Source of the DNA: DASUBV01 sp963725175
Lineage (GTDB): Bacteria; Actinomycetota; Actinomycetes; Streptosporangiales; Streptosporangiaceae
Direction of reading: 5' to 3'
DNA: 64,000 nucleotides
Assembly (NCBI GenBank): GCA_963725175.1
Contig: CAVRXH010000006.1
Location: forward strand, 1,426,001 to 1,490,000
Shown: positions 33,873 through 46,005 of the stretch, piece after piece
Layout of the letters: each line of letters opens with the position of its first letter
How positions within the stretch are numbered: position 1 is the first letter of the stretch
Notes under the pieces: generated by a model
What the model was told of the DNA's origin: nothing
Database searches by the model: none
What the model saw: only the letters and a program-made list of their open reading frames with translations
Position numbers and translations under genes: made by a program

Positions 33873-36518
33873 TCATCGCTCCAGCTCTACCAGCCGCTGT
33901 GCCAGCCGGCGCTCCTCTTCCCGCGCGGCGGCCAGCCGGGCGCGGTTCTTGGCCACCACCTGCTCGGGCGCCTTGTCCACGAAGGCGGGGTTGGCCAGCT
34001 TGCGCTGGGTGGCCTCGATGTCGGCGCGGGCGGCGGCCAGGTCCTTCTCGGCGCGGCGCCGCTCGGCGGCGACGTCAATGCCCGCCGCGGTGTCCAGTTC
34101 CACCGTAACGCCCTCCGCCTGCACCGACGCGGTCGGCGTGAACTCCCCGGCGGGCTCGGCCAGCTTCGTCAGCGCGCGGATCCGGGCCTGCTGGCCGGCC
34201 AGCACGGTGGACTCGATCCCGGTGAGCACGGCCGGCACCGGCTGCGACGGGCGCAGCCCCTGGTCGGAGCGGAACCGGCGGACCTGGGTCACCAGCCGCA
34301 TCAGCGACTCGATCTCCCGCTCGGCGGCCGGGTCGGCGGGCAGCGCGGGCTCGGCCTCGGCGCCCGGCGCGACGGCGCCGGGCCAGCGGGCGATCACCAC
34401 GGACTCGCCGCCGGTCAGCGCGGTCCACAGCTCGTCGGTGACGAACGGCAGGAACGGGTGGGCGAGCCGCAGCAGCCGGTCAAGCACGGTGCCCAGCACC
34501 AGCCGGGTGGCCTGGGCCTGCTCGCCGTCGCCGGCCAGCGCGCCCTTGGCCAGCTCCAGGTACCAGTCGCAGACCTCGTCCCAGGCGAAGTGGTAAAGCG
34601 CCTCGCATGCCTTGGCGAACTCGAACTGCTCGAACAGCTCGTCCACCTGCGCGGTGACGGCGGCCAGCCGGGACAGCACCCACCGGTCGGCGGCGGTCAT
34701 CAGCTCGGGCGCGGGCAGCCCCTGCCCGGCCACCGCGCCGTTGAGCAGCGCGAACCTGACCGCGTTCCAGAGCTTGTTGCAGAAGTTGCGGGCGCCCGCT
34801 GCCCAGTCCTCGCTGACCGCGATGTCGCCGCCGGGGTTGGCGCCGCGGGCCAGGGTGAACCGGGTGGCGTCGGCGCCGAACCTGTCGATCCACTCCAGCG
34901 GGTCCACGGTGTTCCCGCGCGACTTGGACATCTTCTTGCCGAACTTGTCGCGGACCAGGCCGTGCAGGGAGATCTGCCGGAACGGGACGGCCCCTTCAGG
35001 CCCGAGCCCGGCGTTGGCGTACAGGCCGAACAGCATCATCCGGGCGACCCAGAAGAACAGGATGTCGTAGCCGGTCACCAGGACGCTGGTCGGGTAGAAG
35101 GCGCGCAGGTCCGGGGTGTCGTCCGGCCAGCCGAGGGTGGAGAACGGCCACAGCGCGGACGAGAACCAGGTGTCCAGCACGTCCGGGTCCTGCGTCCAGC
35201 CGGGCCCGGCCGGGGGCTCGTCGTCAGGACCGGTGCACCTGATCTCGCCGTCCGGCCCGTACCAGACCGGGATCCGGTGCCCCCACCAGAGCTGGCGGCT
35301 GATGCACCAGTCGTGCATGTTGTCGACCCAGTCGAAGTAGCGGGCCGCCATCTCGGCGGGGAAGACCTGCACCCGGCCGTCGCGGACCGCGTCACCCGCC
35401 GCCTTGGCCAGCGGCTCGACCTTGACGAACCACTGGAGCGACAGCCGCGGCTCGACCGTGGTGCCGCACCGCGAGCAGTGCCCGACGGCGTGCGGGTACG
35501 GGCGGCGCTCGGCGACCACCCGGCCGGCGGCCCGCAGCGCGGCGAGCACGGCGGGCCTTGCCTCGAACCTGTCCAGGCCCTCGAACGGGCCCGCGGCGGT
35601 GATCACGCCCCGCTCGTCCATGATCACCATGCTGGGCAGGTCGTGCCGACGGCCGATCTCGAAGTCGTTCGGGTCGTGCGCCGGGGTGACCTTGACCGCG
35701 CCGGTGCCGAACTCCGGGTCCACGTGCGGGTCCGCGACCACCGGGATCATCCGGCCGGTCAGCGGCAGCTCAAGCAGCCGCCCGACCAGGTGGGCGTAGC
35801 GGGCGTCGTCGGGGTGCACGGCCACCGCGGTGTCGCCCAGCATGGTCTCCACCCGGGTGGTGGCCACCACGATCTGGTCATCGCCGTCACCGTAGGTGAT
35901 GGACACCAGCTCGCCGTCGTCCTCGGTGTGCTCCACCTCGATGTCGGACAGCGCCGTCAGGCAGCGGGGGCACCAGTTGATGATCCGTTGCGCACGATAG
36001 ATCAGCCCGTCGTCGAAGAGCCGCTTGAAGATGGTCTGCACGGCCCTGGACAGGCCCGCGTCCATGGTGAACCGCTCCCTGGTCCAGTCCACGCCGTCGC
36101 CGAGGCGGCGCATCTGGCCGAGGATGGCGCCGCCGGAGGTCTGCTTCCACTGCCAGACCCGCTCGGTGAACGCCTCCCGGCCCAGGTCGTGCCGGGACAG
36201 CCCGTCCCTGGCCAGCTCCCGCTCGACGACGTTCTGGGTGGCGATGCCCGCATGGTCCATGCCGGGCAGCCACAGCGCGTTATAGCCCTGCATCCGGCGG
36301 CGGCGCACCAGCGCGTCGATGAGGGTGTGGTCGAGGGCGTGCCCGACGTGCAGCGACCCGGTCACGTTGGGCGGCGGGATGACGATCGTGAAGGACGGCG
36401 CCGCCGAGCTCGGATCCGGGGTGAAATAGCCGGCCGATACCCAGCCCTCATAACGGCGCGTCTCGACCTCGCCGGGGCTGTACTGCGACGGCAGCTGGGT
36501 GACCTCGGTTCCGCTCAC
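33873..36518 (-). CDS. valS: Valine–tRNA ligase
   Basis: 881 residues from GTG 36518, the normal ValRS length. Class I motifs are HVGH (in PPPNVTGSLHVGHAL) and KMSKS (GKKMSKSRGN). An editing domain sits between them, and a C-terminal tRNA-binding coiled coil ends the protein (AEKDLAAARADIEATQRKLA). An in-frame opening to 36632 exists, but TACACT 7 nt before GTG 36518 looks like the -10 of a leaderless promoter. It heads the valS–folC–DUF4233 cluster. Confidence 0.95.
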   Translation of the reverse strand: MSGTEVTQLPSQYSPGEVETRRYEGWVSAGYFTPDPSSAAPSFTIVIPPPNVTGSLHVGHALDHTLIDALVRRRRMQGYNALWLPGMDHAGIATQNVVERELARDGLSRHDLGREAFTERVWQWKQTSGGAILGQMRRLGDGVDWTRERFTMDAGLSRAVQTIFKRLFDDGLIYRAQRIINWCPRCLTALSDIEVEHTEDDGELVSITYGDGDDQIVVATTRVETMLGDTAVAVHPDDARYAHLVGRLLELPLTGRMIPVVADPHVDPEFGTGAVKVTPAHDPNDFEIGRRHDLPSMVIMDERGVITAAGPFEGLDRFEARPAVLAALRAAGRVVAERRPYPHAVGHCSRCGTTVEPRLSLQWFVKVEPLAKAAGDAVRDGRVQVFPAEMAARYFDWVDNMHDWCISRQLWWGHRIPVWYGPDGEIRCTGPDDEPPAGPGWTQDPDVLDTWFSSALWPFSTLGWPDDTPDLRAFYPTSVLVTGYDILFFWVARMMLFGLYANAGLGPEGAVPFRQISLHGLVRDKFGKKMSKSRGNTVDPLEWIDRFGADATRFTLARGANPGGDIAVSEDWAAGARNFCNKLWNAVRFALLNGAVAGQGLPAPELMTAADRWVLSRLAAVTAQVDELFEQFEFAKACEALYHFAWDEVCDWYLELAKGALAGDGEQAQATRLVLGTVLDRLLRLAHPFLPFVTDELWTALTGGESVVIARWPGAVAPGAEAEPALPADPAAEREIESLMRLVTQVRRFRSDQGLRPSQPVPAVLTGIESTVLAGQQARIRALTKLAEPAGEFTPTASVQAEGVTVELDTAAGIDVAAERRRAEKDLAAARADIEATQRKLANPAFVDKAPEQVVAKNRARLAAAREEERRLAQRLVELER

Positions 36519-36525
36519 GTCGGTG

Positions 36526-36531
36526 AGTGTA
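36526..36531 (-). promoter_or_regulatory. Putative leaderless promoter -10 of valS
   Basis: TACACT followed by 7 nt (CACCGAC) and GTG. It matches the TANNNT pattern and spacing seen before nadD and the M48 gene in this window. Confidence 0.4.
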
Positions 36532-36731
36532 GAAGAAGTCCGGCCTGGCGGGCGCATCGGAGCGCGGCGGCGGCGGCTACCGGATGCCGCCGCCCGGTTG
36601 CCATCCGTGGCCGCGGATATGACGGCCGTCACAGTCCGGCCGCTATTGGGTTACGGCACATCGAGATCTTCGGTCTCTCGGCATACCGTCACAGAAAGTG
36701 CACACGCTCGCGGGGAGCGGAGGACGCCGTG

Positions 36732-39700
36732 ATGGCCAGGTTCCCGGCGGCGCTGCGGCACGTGGCGGCACACCGGCTCGCCTTCGCGGTCACCGGGCTG
36801 ACGGTCGTGATCACGACCGGGTCGGCGGCGACGGCGGCCGGGTTCGCGACCGCCACGACCGGCGCTGCCGTGCGGCATGCGCTACTGTCCACCTCGTCCA
36901 GCTCGATCCTGGTGACGGCCCCCGCGACCAGCGCGAACGTCGCCGCCGACGGCCGCCAGGTGGCCGCCGCGCTTGGCTCGGCGAGCCGCGGCCTGCCGCT
37001 GACGACCTGGGCGAGCGCCTGTTCCAGGCCGCTGGACCTGCCCCGCCCGGCAACCGCGCGCACCCAGCCGCAGGTCCAGGTGGCCGCGCTGCCCGCGCTG
37101 GCCGGTCACGCCCGGCTGCTGCGCGGCGCCTGGCCGTCCGCCGGGCCGGCCGGGGCACCGGTCAGCGTGGCGGTCCCCGCGCCCGCCGCCCGGCTGCTGC
37201 ACCTCCGCCCCGGGCAGCTCCTCACGGCGCGGGACAGCCTGTCGGGAACCCAGGTGAAGATCCGGGTCAGTGGCGTCTTCACCGAGGTGACGCCGCAGAA
37301 CAGCTACTGGCGGCTTGACTCGCTCGGGCCGGCCGCGGTCAGCACCGAGGCGGGCTTCACCAGCTACGGGCCGCTGATCGCCGCGCCCGCCGCGTTCGGC
37401 AACGGGCAGGTCGCGGCGGCGGGCGGGACCTGGCTGGCGGTCCCGCAGGTGCACCGGATCACCGCGCCGGACCTGGCCGTCCTTGGCAGCCGCATCTCGG
37501 CCGCCGATGGCGGGCTGGCCAACTCGCTCGGCGCGGTGGTCAGCACCCGGCTGCCCGCGCTGCTGGGCGGGCTGGCCGCCGCGCTGCTGGTGGCCCGCTC
37601 CCAGCTCCTGATCGGGCTGCTGATCCTGCTGGTCATCGCCGGGGCCACGCTGGTGGTGGCGGTCCGGCTGCTGGGCAGCCAGCGGGCCGGCACCGGGCCG
37701 CTGCTGATGGCCCGCGGCGCGTCCAGGCGGCAGCTCGCCAGGCGCGGCGCCGCCGAGGCGGCCGCGCTCGCCATCCCCGCCGCGATCATCGGGCCGCTGC
37801 TGGCCGGGCTGGCGATGCCGCTGCTCACCCAGTACGGCCCGCTGGCCGCGGCGCGGATCTCGGTCGGGCACATCAGCCCGCTGATCGCCTGGCTGGCCTC
37901 GGTGATCGTGGCCAGCTACTCGGCCCTGATCATCGCGCTGCCCTGGCTGCGCCAGCCCGACTCGCCGCTGCGCCAGCGCACCGCCAGGTCCCGGCAGCGG
38001 GCCCTCACCGCCACCGCCTCGGCGGGCGCGGACCTCGGCCTGGTGGTGATCGCCGCGGTGGCCGGCTGGCAGCTCACCCAGGGCCAGGCGGCGTTCGGCG
38101 CGGCCACCGCGATCGGGGTAGACCCGGTGCTGGCGGTGGCGCCGGTGCTCGCGCTGGCCGCCGGGACGCTGATCATGCTGCGGGTGCTGCCGGTGCTGGC
38201 CAGGCTCGGCGACCGGGCCGCGCGGCGCGGCCGGGGCCTGACGTTCGCGGCGGCCGCCTGGCAGGTGGGCCGCCGGCCGCTCCAGCAGGGCGGCCCGGCG
38301 CTGCTGGCCGTGCTGACCGTGGCCACCTCGGTGCTGGCGCTGGCCACCGCCAGCAGCTGGCGGCGGTCGGTCACCGAGCAGGCCGGGTTCACGGTCGGCG
38401 CCAGCACCAGGATCACCACGCCGCCGGCCGCGCCGCTGCGCATCGGCCAGGTCGCGGCGGTGGCCGCGGCCCGCGGCGTGACCGCGAGCTCGCCCGCCTA
38501 CCGCAGCCAGTTCAGCCTCCCGTCCGGCTCAGGAACCGGAACGGTCCTGGCTTTGAACGGGCCTGCCGCGGCGCGCATCCTGCCCGCGGGGAGCACCCCG
38601 ACCCAGGGCCGCACCGGAGCCGGCCAGGGCGGCTCAGGATCGCCGGGCAGCGGCCGGGCGGCCGGGCGGGCGCGGGCCACCGCCGCGATGCTGCGCCAGC
38701 TCGGCGGCCCGGCCAGGCCGGTGGGCAGCCTGCTGCCCGGACGGCCAGGCGTGATCGTGCTGACCGCCAGGCTGTCCCGCGCCCCGACCACCGATTCCCA
38801 GCTCGCGCTGCAGCTCACCGATGCCGCCGGGGTCGGCTACGTGATCCCGGCCGGGTCGCTGCCCGCCGACGGCAGGGTGCACCAGCTCCGGGTGCCGATC
38901 GCGCCGGGCACCGACTACCCGATCCGGCTGCACGGCTTCAGCTTCCAGTACCAGATGCCGATGCGGCGCCCCGTGCCCGCCGCGCTCACCGTGCGGGTGG
39001 CGGCCGGCCCGGTGGCCGGCCTCGACCGGCCCGTCCCGGCACCGGGAGCGCTGGTGAACGCGATCTCCGCGCCGGCCGCCGGCCCGATGCCACCGCCCCG
39101 GACATCACCTCGGCCGCCCCGGCTCACGGCGCGCTCGCGGTGCGGTTCCGCACCGGCAGCGGCGAGCTGGTCAGCGGCCAGCCACAGCGGGCCTGGGCGA
39201 CGCTGACCATCGGCGCGGGGCCGCAGCTGCCCGAGCTGACCGGGATCGCCACCCGCGCGTTCCTGGCCGCGAGCAGCAGCCGGGTGGGCAGCACCATCTC
39301 GGTGCCCATCCAGGGCGTGCCGGTGCCGATCCGGCTGGCCGGCGAGGTGGCCAGGTTCCCGACCATCTCCGGGGCGGGCGGCGGCCTGATCGTGGACCAG
39401 GCCGCGCTGCAGGACACGCTGATGCAGGCCGGCATCCAGCCGGTCGCCGACAACGAGTGGTGGCTGCGGGACCTCGCGACGCCGCGGATCACCGGGCTGC
39501 CGCCCGGCTCGTCGGTGCTCAGCGACACCGCGGTCGCCGCCGCGCTGCGCGGCCAGCCGCTGACGGCGGCCGGCCTGGAGGAACTGCTCGCGGTCGCGGC
39601 GATCGGCCTGCTGCTGGCCGGCGCGGGCTTCGCGGCCGGCGTCGCGGCCGGCCGGGACCGGCAGCGGGACACCGCGCTGCTCGACGCGCTCGGCGCGCGG

Positions 39701-39988
39701 CGCGGGCAGCTCGCCGCGCTGCTCAGCCTGGAGCAGGCGATGCTGGCGGTGCCCGCCGCGGCAGCCGGCCTGCTGCTCGGGACGCTGCTGGCGCACCTGG
39801 TCATCCCGGCCGTCACGCTGACGGCCCAGGCCACCCACCCGGTGCCGCCGGTCACGGTCCAGCTGCCGCTGCTCCCCGCGGTGGCGGTGGCGGTCGCCGT
39901 GGCCGCCGTCCCGCCGCTGGCCGCGGCCATCTCGGGGATGCGCCGCCTGCGGGTCGCCGCGATGCTCCGCGTGGAGACCGAGACATGA
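36732..39988 (+). CDS. FtsX-like ABC transporter permease (frameshifted)
   Basis: About 1085 residues once a missing base near 39085 is restored; the protein moves to another frame after AISAPAAGP and continues at TAPDITSAAP. It has an N-terminal TM, a large extracytoplasmic domain, two TM clusters around 38000–38350, a second large extracytoplasmic part, and a final FtsX-type TM bundle (AALLSLEQAMLAVPAAAAG). ATG 36732 has GGAGG 8 nt upstream. It is the first gene of a four-gene operon with a second permease and two ATPases. The size and fold resemble MacB/LolCDE-type mechanotransmission systems that move lipids, peptides or lipoproteins; the substrate is unknown. Confidence 0.82.
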
Positions 39989-42756
39989 CGCTGACCGCAG
40001 GCCTGGCCCCGCCCGCTCCGCCGCCGGCGCGGCGGCGCGGCTGGCGGCTGCTGACCCGGCTGGCCACCGGCGAGGCCGGCCCAGGGCCAGCCTGGGCGCT
40101 CGCGGCCGCCGCGCTGCTCACCGCGTTCCTGGCCACCGCGGCGCCGCGGGAGACCGCGCAGTCCGCCCAGATCGCGCTGGATCACGCGGTGGCGAGCCTG
40201 AACGGCGGGCAGACCGGCGTCACCGTGACCGGCCAGTGGCTCGCGGAGCGGCACAACGCCAGCCACGAGGTCCCCCCGGCCGGGCTGGCCGGCTACGGCG
40301 CCGCGCTGACCCGCCTGCTGAAGCCGCCGCTGCGCTCCCCCGCCGCCCAGCAGTGGAGCGAGTTCGCCACCAACCCGGCGCAGGTCACCAACGCGCCGAA
40401 GAAGGCCATCCTCACGCTCCCGCCGGTCATGGAGGTCGCCTACCGGACGGGACTGGCGGCGCACTCGCGGCTGGTCTCGGGGCGGCTGCCTGACGGGCTG
40501 GTCACCGGCCCGGTCAGCACCGTGCAGGTCGCGCTCACGCTGGCGACCGCCAGGACGCTCGGCCTGCACACCGGGTCGGTAGTGGACCTCGGCCCGGCGC
40601 TGCGGATGGCGGTGACCGGCGTGCTGCGCCCGGTCGGCCTGAACACGCCGTACTGGGCCATCGACCCGCTGCCCACCGCGCCGGGCAAGGAGGGCGGATT
40701 CAGCAACCAGCACTACGTGTCGGGTGCGCTGGCCGGCCCTGGCGGGGCCATCGCCGTTCAGGACTGGGCGGCCGGCCAGTTCGTCCGCGGCACCTGGTTC
40801 CTGCCGGTCGGCCTGCGCGGGGTCACTCCGGCGACGCTGCCCCGGCTGCTCGGCGCCGTCTCGGCGCTGTCCTCGGTCAGCCTGCCCCTTCAGGTGACCC
40901 CGAAGGTCACCCTCGGCGCGCCGCCCGCACTGAACTCCCAGCTGAGCACCAGCCTCAACCCGTTCCTTGCCCAGCAGCGTGCCGCCGACGCGATCGACGC
41001 GCTGATCGTGGCCGGGCTGCTCGCCGCCGCCCTGATCCTGCTGGTGGTCTGCGGCCGGCTGGCCGCCGACGCCTACATCCCCGAGCTGACCCTGCTGCGG
41101 GCCCGCGGCGGCAGCAACCGGCAGGCGGCGCGCCGGGTGGCGGGCCGCGCGCTGCTGATCGCCGGTCCCGCCGCGACCGCCGGGGCGGTGCTGGCGATCT
41201 GCCTGCTGCCCGGCGGCGGTTCTGCGCCGCCCTGGGCATCCTGGGCCGCCATCGGCGTGGTCGCGATCGGCGCGCCCGCCGTGCTTGCCGCCTGGCAGCA
41301 CCGGCGGGTCGCGCTGCCCGGCAGCCAGCGATCCGAGCAGGCCGCGGCGCGCCGGTCGCCGCGCCGTGCGGTCGCGGAGATCACCGTCATCGTGCTGGCC
41401 GCCGGCGGGCTGGCGGTACTCCGGCTGCGCGGCAGCCCCGGCCACGCCAACGCCTTCACCAGCATCAGCCCGGTGCTCGCGGCGCTGGCCGCGAGCCTGC
41501 TGGCGGCCAGGTTCTACCCGCTGCCGGTGCGCGGGCTGCTGAGCGTCGCGGCCGGACGGCCAGGACCGGTCGGCTTCGTCGGGCTGGCCAGGGCCGCCAG
41601 GGCCCGCGTCGGCGGCGTGCTGCCGGCCCTGGCCCTGGTGCTGGCGCTCACCGTGATGGCGTTCTCGGCCATGGTCGGCGCCTCGGTCATGGCCGGGCAG
41701 AACGACGCGGCCTGGCAGCGGACCGGCGCGGACGCGGCGGTCACCGCGCCGGGCGCGGGCGTGATCGGGGCGCGGGCCGAGCGGGCCGTCGCCAAGGCCG
41801 GCGGCATCCGCCAGGAGACCGCCGTGTACACGGCGACCGCCTCGGGGCCGTTCGCCGGCGAGCTCACCGTGCCGGGCGGGCAGCCGCACGAGACCGGGCT
41901 CGCCGTGGTCAGGCCCGCGCAGTACGCGCGGCTGACGGCGGCCACGCCGTGGCCAGGGTTCCCGGCCGGGCTGCTCGCTCACCGGGCGTCCGGGCGGGTG
42001 CCCGTGCTGATCTCCGCGCCGGTCGCGGCGGCCCTGGGCGCCAGCCACGGCCCGGCGTCGCTGGAGCTGGACGGGTCGGTCATCAAGGTCACCATGGTGG
42101 CGGTGACCGGCCCGACGCCGGCGGTCCCGGCCGGCGGGGTGTTCACGGTCCTGCCGCAGTGGGCCGCGGGCGGCCTGCCGTCCATCCTCGGCCCCGACGA
42201 GCTGCTGGCGAACGGGCCAGGCACCGGCACGGCCGCGTTCGCCCAGGCCGCGGCCCGCGCGGTGCCCGGCGGGTCGCTGGCCCTGCGGCAGCGCGCTTAC
42301 CAGGCGATGCGGGACGCGCCCGCGCAGGCCGCCGCCGAGCGGATCGTGACGCTGGGCATCTGGGCCTCGGCCGGCCTTTCTGTCATCGCCATCCTGCTCG
42401 GCCTGGCCGTCTCCGCCGCCGACCGGGCGGCGCTGGCCAGGCGGATGTCGGCGCTCGGCATGCCGGTCCGGCAATCCTGGGGGCTGGCGCTGACCGAGAC
42501 GCTGCCGCTGCTGGCCGTCGGCGTGCTGGGCATGCTCGTCGCGGCCGCCGGGCTCGGCGAGCTGATGGGCCCGGCGCTCAACCTCGCGGTATTCGCGCCG
42601 GGCATCGGCGCGGTCCCCGTGCACCCGCAGGTCAGCGCGCTGCTGCTGCCCGCGGCGGGCGCGGTGGTCGTCGCGCTGGCCATCGTCGGGGTGCAGGCCG
42701 CCCTGGGGACGCGCCAGGACGCGGCGGCCCGGCTACGGATCCAGGAGGCAGGCTAA
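39985..42756 (+). CDS. FtsX-like ABC transporter permease
   Basis: 923 residues and intact. There is an N-terminal TM (ALAAAALLTAFLATAAP), a periplasmic-type domain, an internal group of TMs (~320–470 and ~520–590), a second extracytoplasmic domain and C-terminal TMs (SVIAILLGLAVSAADRA; LPAAGAVVVALAIVGVQAA). ATG 39985 overlaps the upstream stop (ATGA), so it is coupled to the first permease. The two permeases likely form a heterodimer. Confidence 0.87.
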   Translation: MTLTAGLAPPAPPPARRRGWRLLTRLATGEAGPGPAWALAAAALLTAFLATAAPRETAQSAQIALDHAVASLNGGQTGVTVTGQWLAERHNASHEVPPAGLAGYGAALTRLLKPPLRSPAAQQWSEFATNPAQVTNAPKKAILTLPPVMEVAYRTGLAAHSRLVSGRLPDGLVTGPVSTVQVALTLATARTLGLHTGSVVDLGPALRMAVTGVLRPVGLNTPYWAIDPLPTAPGKEGGFSNQHYVSGALAGPGGAIAVQDWAAGQFVRGTWFLPVGLRGVTPATLPRLLGAVSALSSVSLPLQVTPKVTLGAPPALNSQLSTSLNPFLAQQRAADAIDALIVAGLLAAALILLVVCGRLAADAYIPELTLLRARGGSNRQAARRVAGRALLIAGPAATAGAVLAICLLPGGGSAPPWASWAAIGVVAIGAPAVLAAWQHRRVALPGSQRSEQAAARRSPRRAVAEITVIVLAAGGLAVLRLRGSPGHANAFTSISPVLAALAASLLAARFYPLPVRGLLSVAAGRPGPVGFVGLARAARARVGGVLPALALVLALTVMAFSAMVGASVMAGQNDAAWQRTGADAAVTAPGAGVIGARAERAVAKAGGIRQETAVYTATASGPFAGELTVPGGQPHETGLAVVRPAQYARLTAATPWPGFPAGLLAHRASGRVPVLISAPVAAALGASHGPASLELDGSVIKVTMVAVTGPTPAVPAGGVFTVLPQWAAGGLPSILGPDELLANGPGTGTAAFAQAAARAVPGGSLALRQRAYQAMRDAPAQAAAERIVTLGIWASAGLSVIAILLGLAVSAADRAALARRMSALGMPVRQSWGLALTETLPLLAVGVLGMLVAAAGLGELMGPALNLAVFAPGIGAVPVHPQVSALLLPAAGAVVVALAIVGVQAALGTRQDAAARLRIQEAG

Positions 42757-42760
42757 CGCC

Positions 42761-43792
42761 ATGTCCGCCATCGACGATCTCATCAGGGCCAGGGCCGGCC
42801 AGGCGGCCGCCGCTGGCCGGGGCACGCCCGCCGACCAGGCGATGATCTACTGCGACCGGCTGGTCCGGATCTTCACCGTGGCCGGCATCGAGGTACAGGC
42901 GCTTCAGGGCCTCGACCTGGTGGTCCAGCCTGGTGAGCTGACCGCCCTGATCGGCGCGTCGGGCAGTGGCAAGTCCACGCTGCTGGGCATCCTGGCCGCG
43001 CTCGACGTGCCGACCGGCGGGCAGGCCGTGGTCTCCGGACAGAACCTGGGCGCCATGTCCGCCGCCGACCGGCTGGCCTACCGCCGCTCGGTGGTCGGGT
43101 TCTTGTGGCAGCAGACCTCCCGCAACCTGTTCGCGCACCTGACCGCCGCGCAGAACGTGACGCTGCCGATGAAGCTGGCCGGGCTGGGCCGCCAGCAGCG
43201 CCAGCAGCGCACCAGCGACCTGCTCGGCATGCTCGGCGTGGCGGACTGCCGCGACCAGCTCGTGCCCGAGATGTCCGGCGGCCAGCAGCAGCGGGTGGCG
43301 GTGGCGGTCGCGCTGGCCAACGACCCGCGGGTGCTGCTGGCCGACGAGCCGACCGGCGAGCTGGACTCCCAGACCGCCGAGCAGGTGTTCGCCGCGCTGC
43401 GGACCGCGAACGCGGAGCTGGGGGTCACCGTGCTGATCGTGACCCACGACAGCGGGGTGTCCGAGCAGGTGCGGCGGACGATCGCCATCAGGGACGGCCG
43501 GATCAGCACCGAGGTGCTGCGCCGCGCCGCGACGGACGAGGCGGGTCAGGAAGAGCTGGTGGCGCAGGAATACTCGGTGCTGGACCGGGCCGGGCGGCTG
43601 CAGCTCCCCGGCGACTACATCGAGGCGCTGGAGCTGCGCGACCGGGTGCTGCTCGCGCTGGAGCCCGATCATGTCGGCGTCTGGCCGGACCGGCCAGAGG
43701 ACCCGGTACGGTCGGCCAGGCCGCCCCGGCACGCCAGGTCGGCCGGCGCCGCCGGCCAGCCCGGCCAGGCCGGCGAGGACGGGCACCAGTGA
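42761..43792 (+). CDS. ABC transporter ATP-binding protein (MacB/LolD type)
   Basis: 343 residues. Walker A IGASGSGKSTLL, Q-loop FLWQQTSR, signature MSGGQQQRVAVAVAL and Walker B LLADEPTGELDSQ are complete. It has a ~30-residue N-terminal extension and a ~100-residue C-terminal tail beyond the usual ~230-residue domain. The gene begins 4 bp after the second permease; it energises the FtsX-type transporter encoded upstream. Confidence 0.9.
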   Translation: MSAIDDLIRARAGQAAAAGRGTPADQAMIYCDRLVRIFTVAGIEVQALQGLDLVVQPGELTALIGASGSGKSTLLGILAALDVPTGGQAVVSGQNLGAMSAADRLAYRRSVVGFLWQQTSRNLFAHLTAAQNVTLPMKLAGLGRQQRQQRTSDLLGMLGVADCRDQLVPEMSGGQQQRVAVAVALANDPRVLLADEPTGELDSQTAEQVFAALRTANAELGVTVLIVTHDSGVSEQVRRTIAIRDGRISTEVLRRAATDEAGQEELVAQEYSVLDRAGRLQLPGDYIEALELRDRVLLALEPDHVGVWPDRPEDPVRSARPPRHARSAGAAGQPGQAGEDGHQ

Positions 43793-43832
43793 CGGCCGGA
43801 AGGCGGCAGGCCGCGGGAAGGCAGGGTCCAGG

Positions 43833-44551
43833 GTGACCACTCAGCAGGACGTGACGGCCGGCCCGCGCGGCGTGCCCGGCGACGCGGTGGTGCGCGCCGA
43901 GGAGATCACCAAGACCTTCGGCCGCGGCGCGACCGCCAGGCACGCGCTGCGCGGCGTCAGCTTCGAGGTGGCCCGCGGCGAGCTGATCGCGCTGATCGGC
44001 CGGTCCGGGTCCGGCAAGACCACGCTGCTCAACATCATCTCCGGGCTGGACTCGCCGACCAGCGGGCAGGTCTGGGTGGGCGGCGACGAGGTGACCCGGA
44101 TGGGCCGCGACGAGCGGCTGCGGCTGCGCCGGGAGACCATCGCGATGGTCTTCCAGTCCTTCGCGCTGCTGCCGGTGCTGTCCGCGGCCGAGAACGTCGG
44201 CGTGCCGATGCGGCTGGCCAGGGTGCCGTCCGCGGCGCGGGAGAAGCGGGCCGCCGAGCTGCTCCAGCTCGTCGGGCTTGACGGGCGGGCGCAGCAGCGG
44301 CCGTTCGAGCTGTCCGGCGGCGAGCAGCAGCGGGTGGCGGTGGCCAGGGCGCTGGCGAACAACCCGCGGCTCCTGCTGGCCGACGAGCCGACCGGTCAGC
44401 TCGACTCCGCGACGGCGGCGCAGATCATGGGGCTGCTGCGGACGATCGTGCACGCCGAGGGGCTGACCGGCATCGTGGCCACGCACGACAAGGCGCTGAT
44501 CGAGATCGCCGACCGGGTGGTGGAACTGCGGAACGGGGAGCTGGTCGCGGG

Positions 44552-44555
<4 letters not shown>
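43833..44555 (+). CDS. ABC transporter ATP-binding protein (second of the pair)
   Basis: 240 residues. Walker A IGRSGSGKTTLLN, Q-loop VFQSFALLP, signature LSGGEQQRVAVARAL, Walker B LLADEPTGQLDS and H-loop THD are intact. GTG 43833 is chosen because the ABC domain begins soon after; the longer upstream frame overlaps the previous gene. Two ATPases for two permeases suggest a heteromeric or dual transporter. Its stop codon overlaps the clpX stop on the other strand within CTAG. Confidence 0.9.
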
Positions 44556-45841
<1,286 letters not shown>

Positions 45842-45961
45842 CCAGTTACTCCTTTGCGCCGGTCCGCCGAGTGCCCAGAGAGGACAGCCAAGACGGTTGC
45901 CTGCCTGCGAGCCAGTTACCGCGTAGACCTAGACGGTACCGCCTCAGCGGCCCCGCTGGTG

Positions 45962-46000
45962 GTCTTCGGGCCGCTCACGCCGGCGTGCCGGCCCGAAGAC
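45962..46000 (-). terminator. 12-bp stem hairpin between clpP2 and clpX
   Basis: GTCTTCGGGCCG (45962–45973) pairs with CGGCCCGAAGAC (45989–46000) around a 15-nt loop that itself contains CACGCCGGCGTG. It begins 6 bp after the clpP2 stop. No U-tract. It is a probable terminator or attenuator between clpP1P2 and clpX. Confidence 0.6.
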
Positions 46001-46005
46001 TGCGG

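Noticed and set aside
33768..36500. Long plus-strand open frame opposite valS and folC running into the first FtsX permease gene
   Set aside because: The part before 36732 is the antisense shadow of valS, with no family signal. The real permease begins at ATG 36732 with its own ribosome-binding site.
39124..42624. 1166-codon minus-strand open frame opposite the FtsX permeases
   Set aside because: Very rich in Arg/Gly/Gln with no domain signal; the plus strand encodes clear TM bundles and overlapping start/stop coupling.
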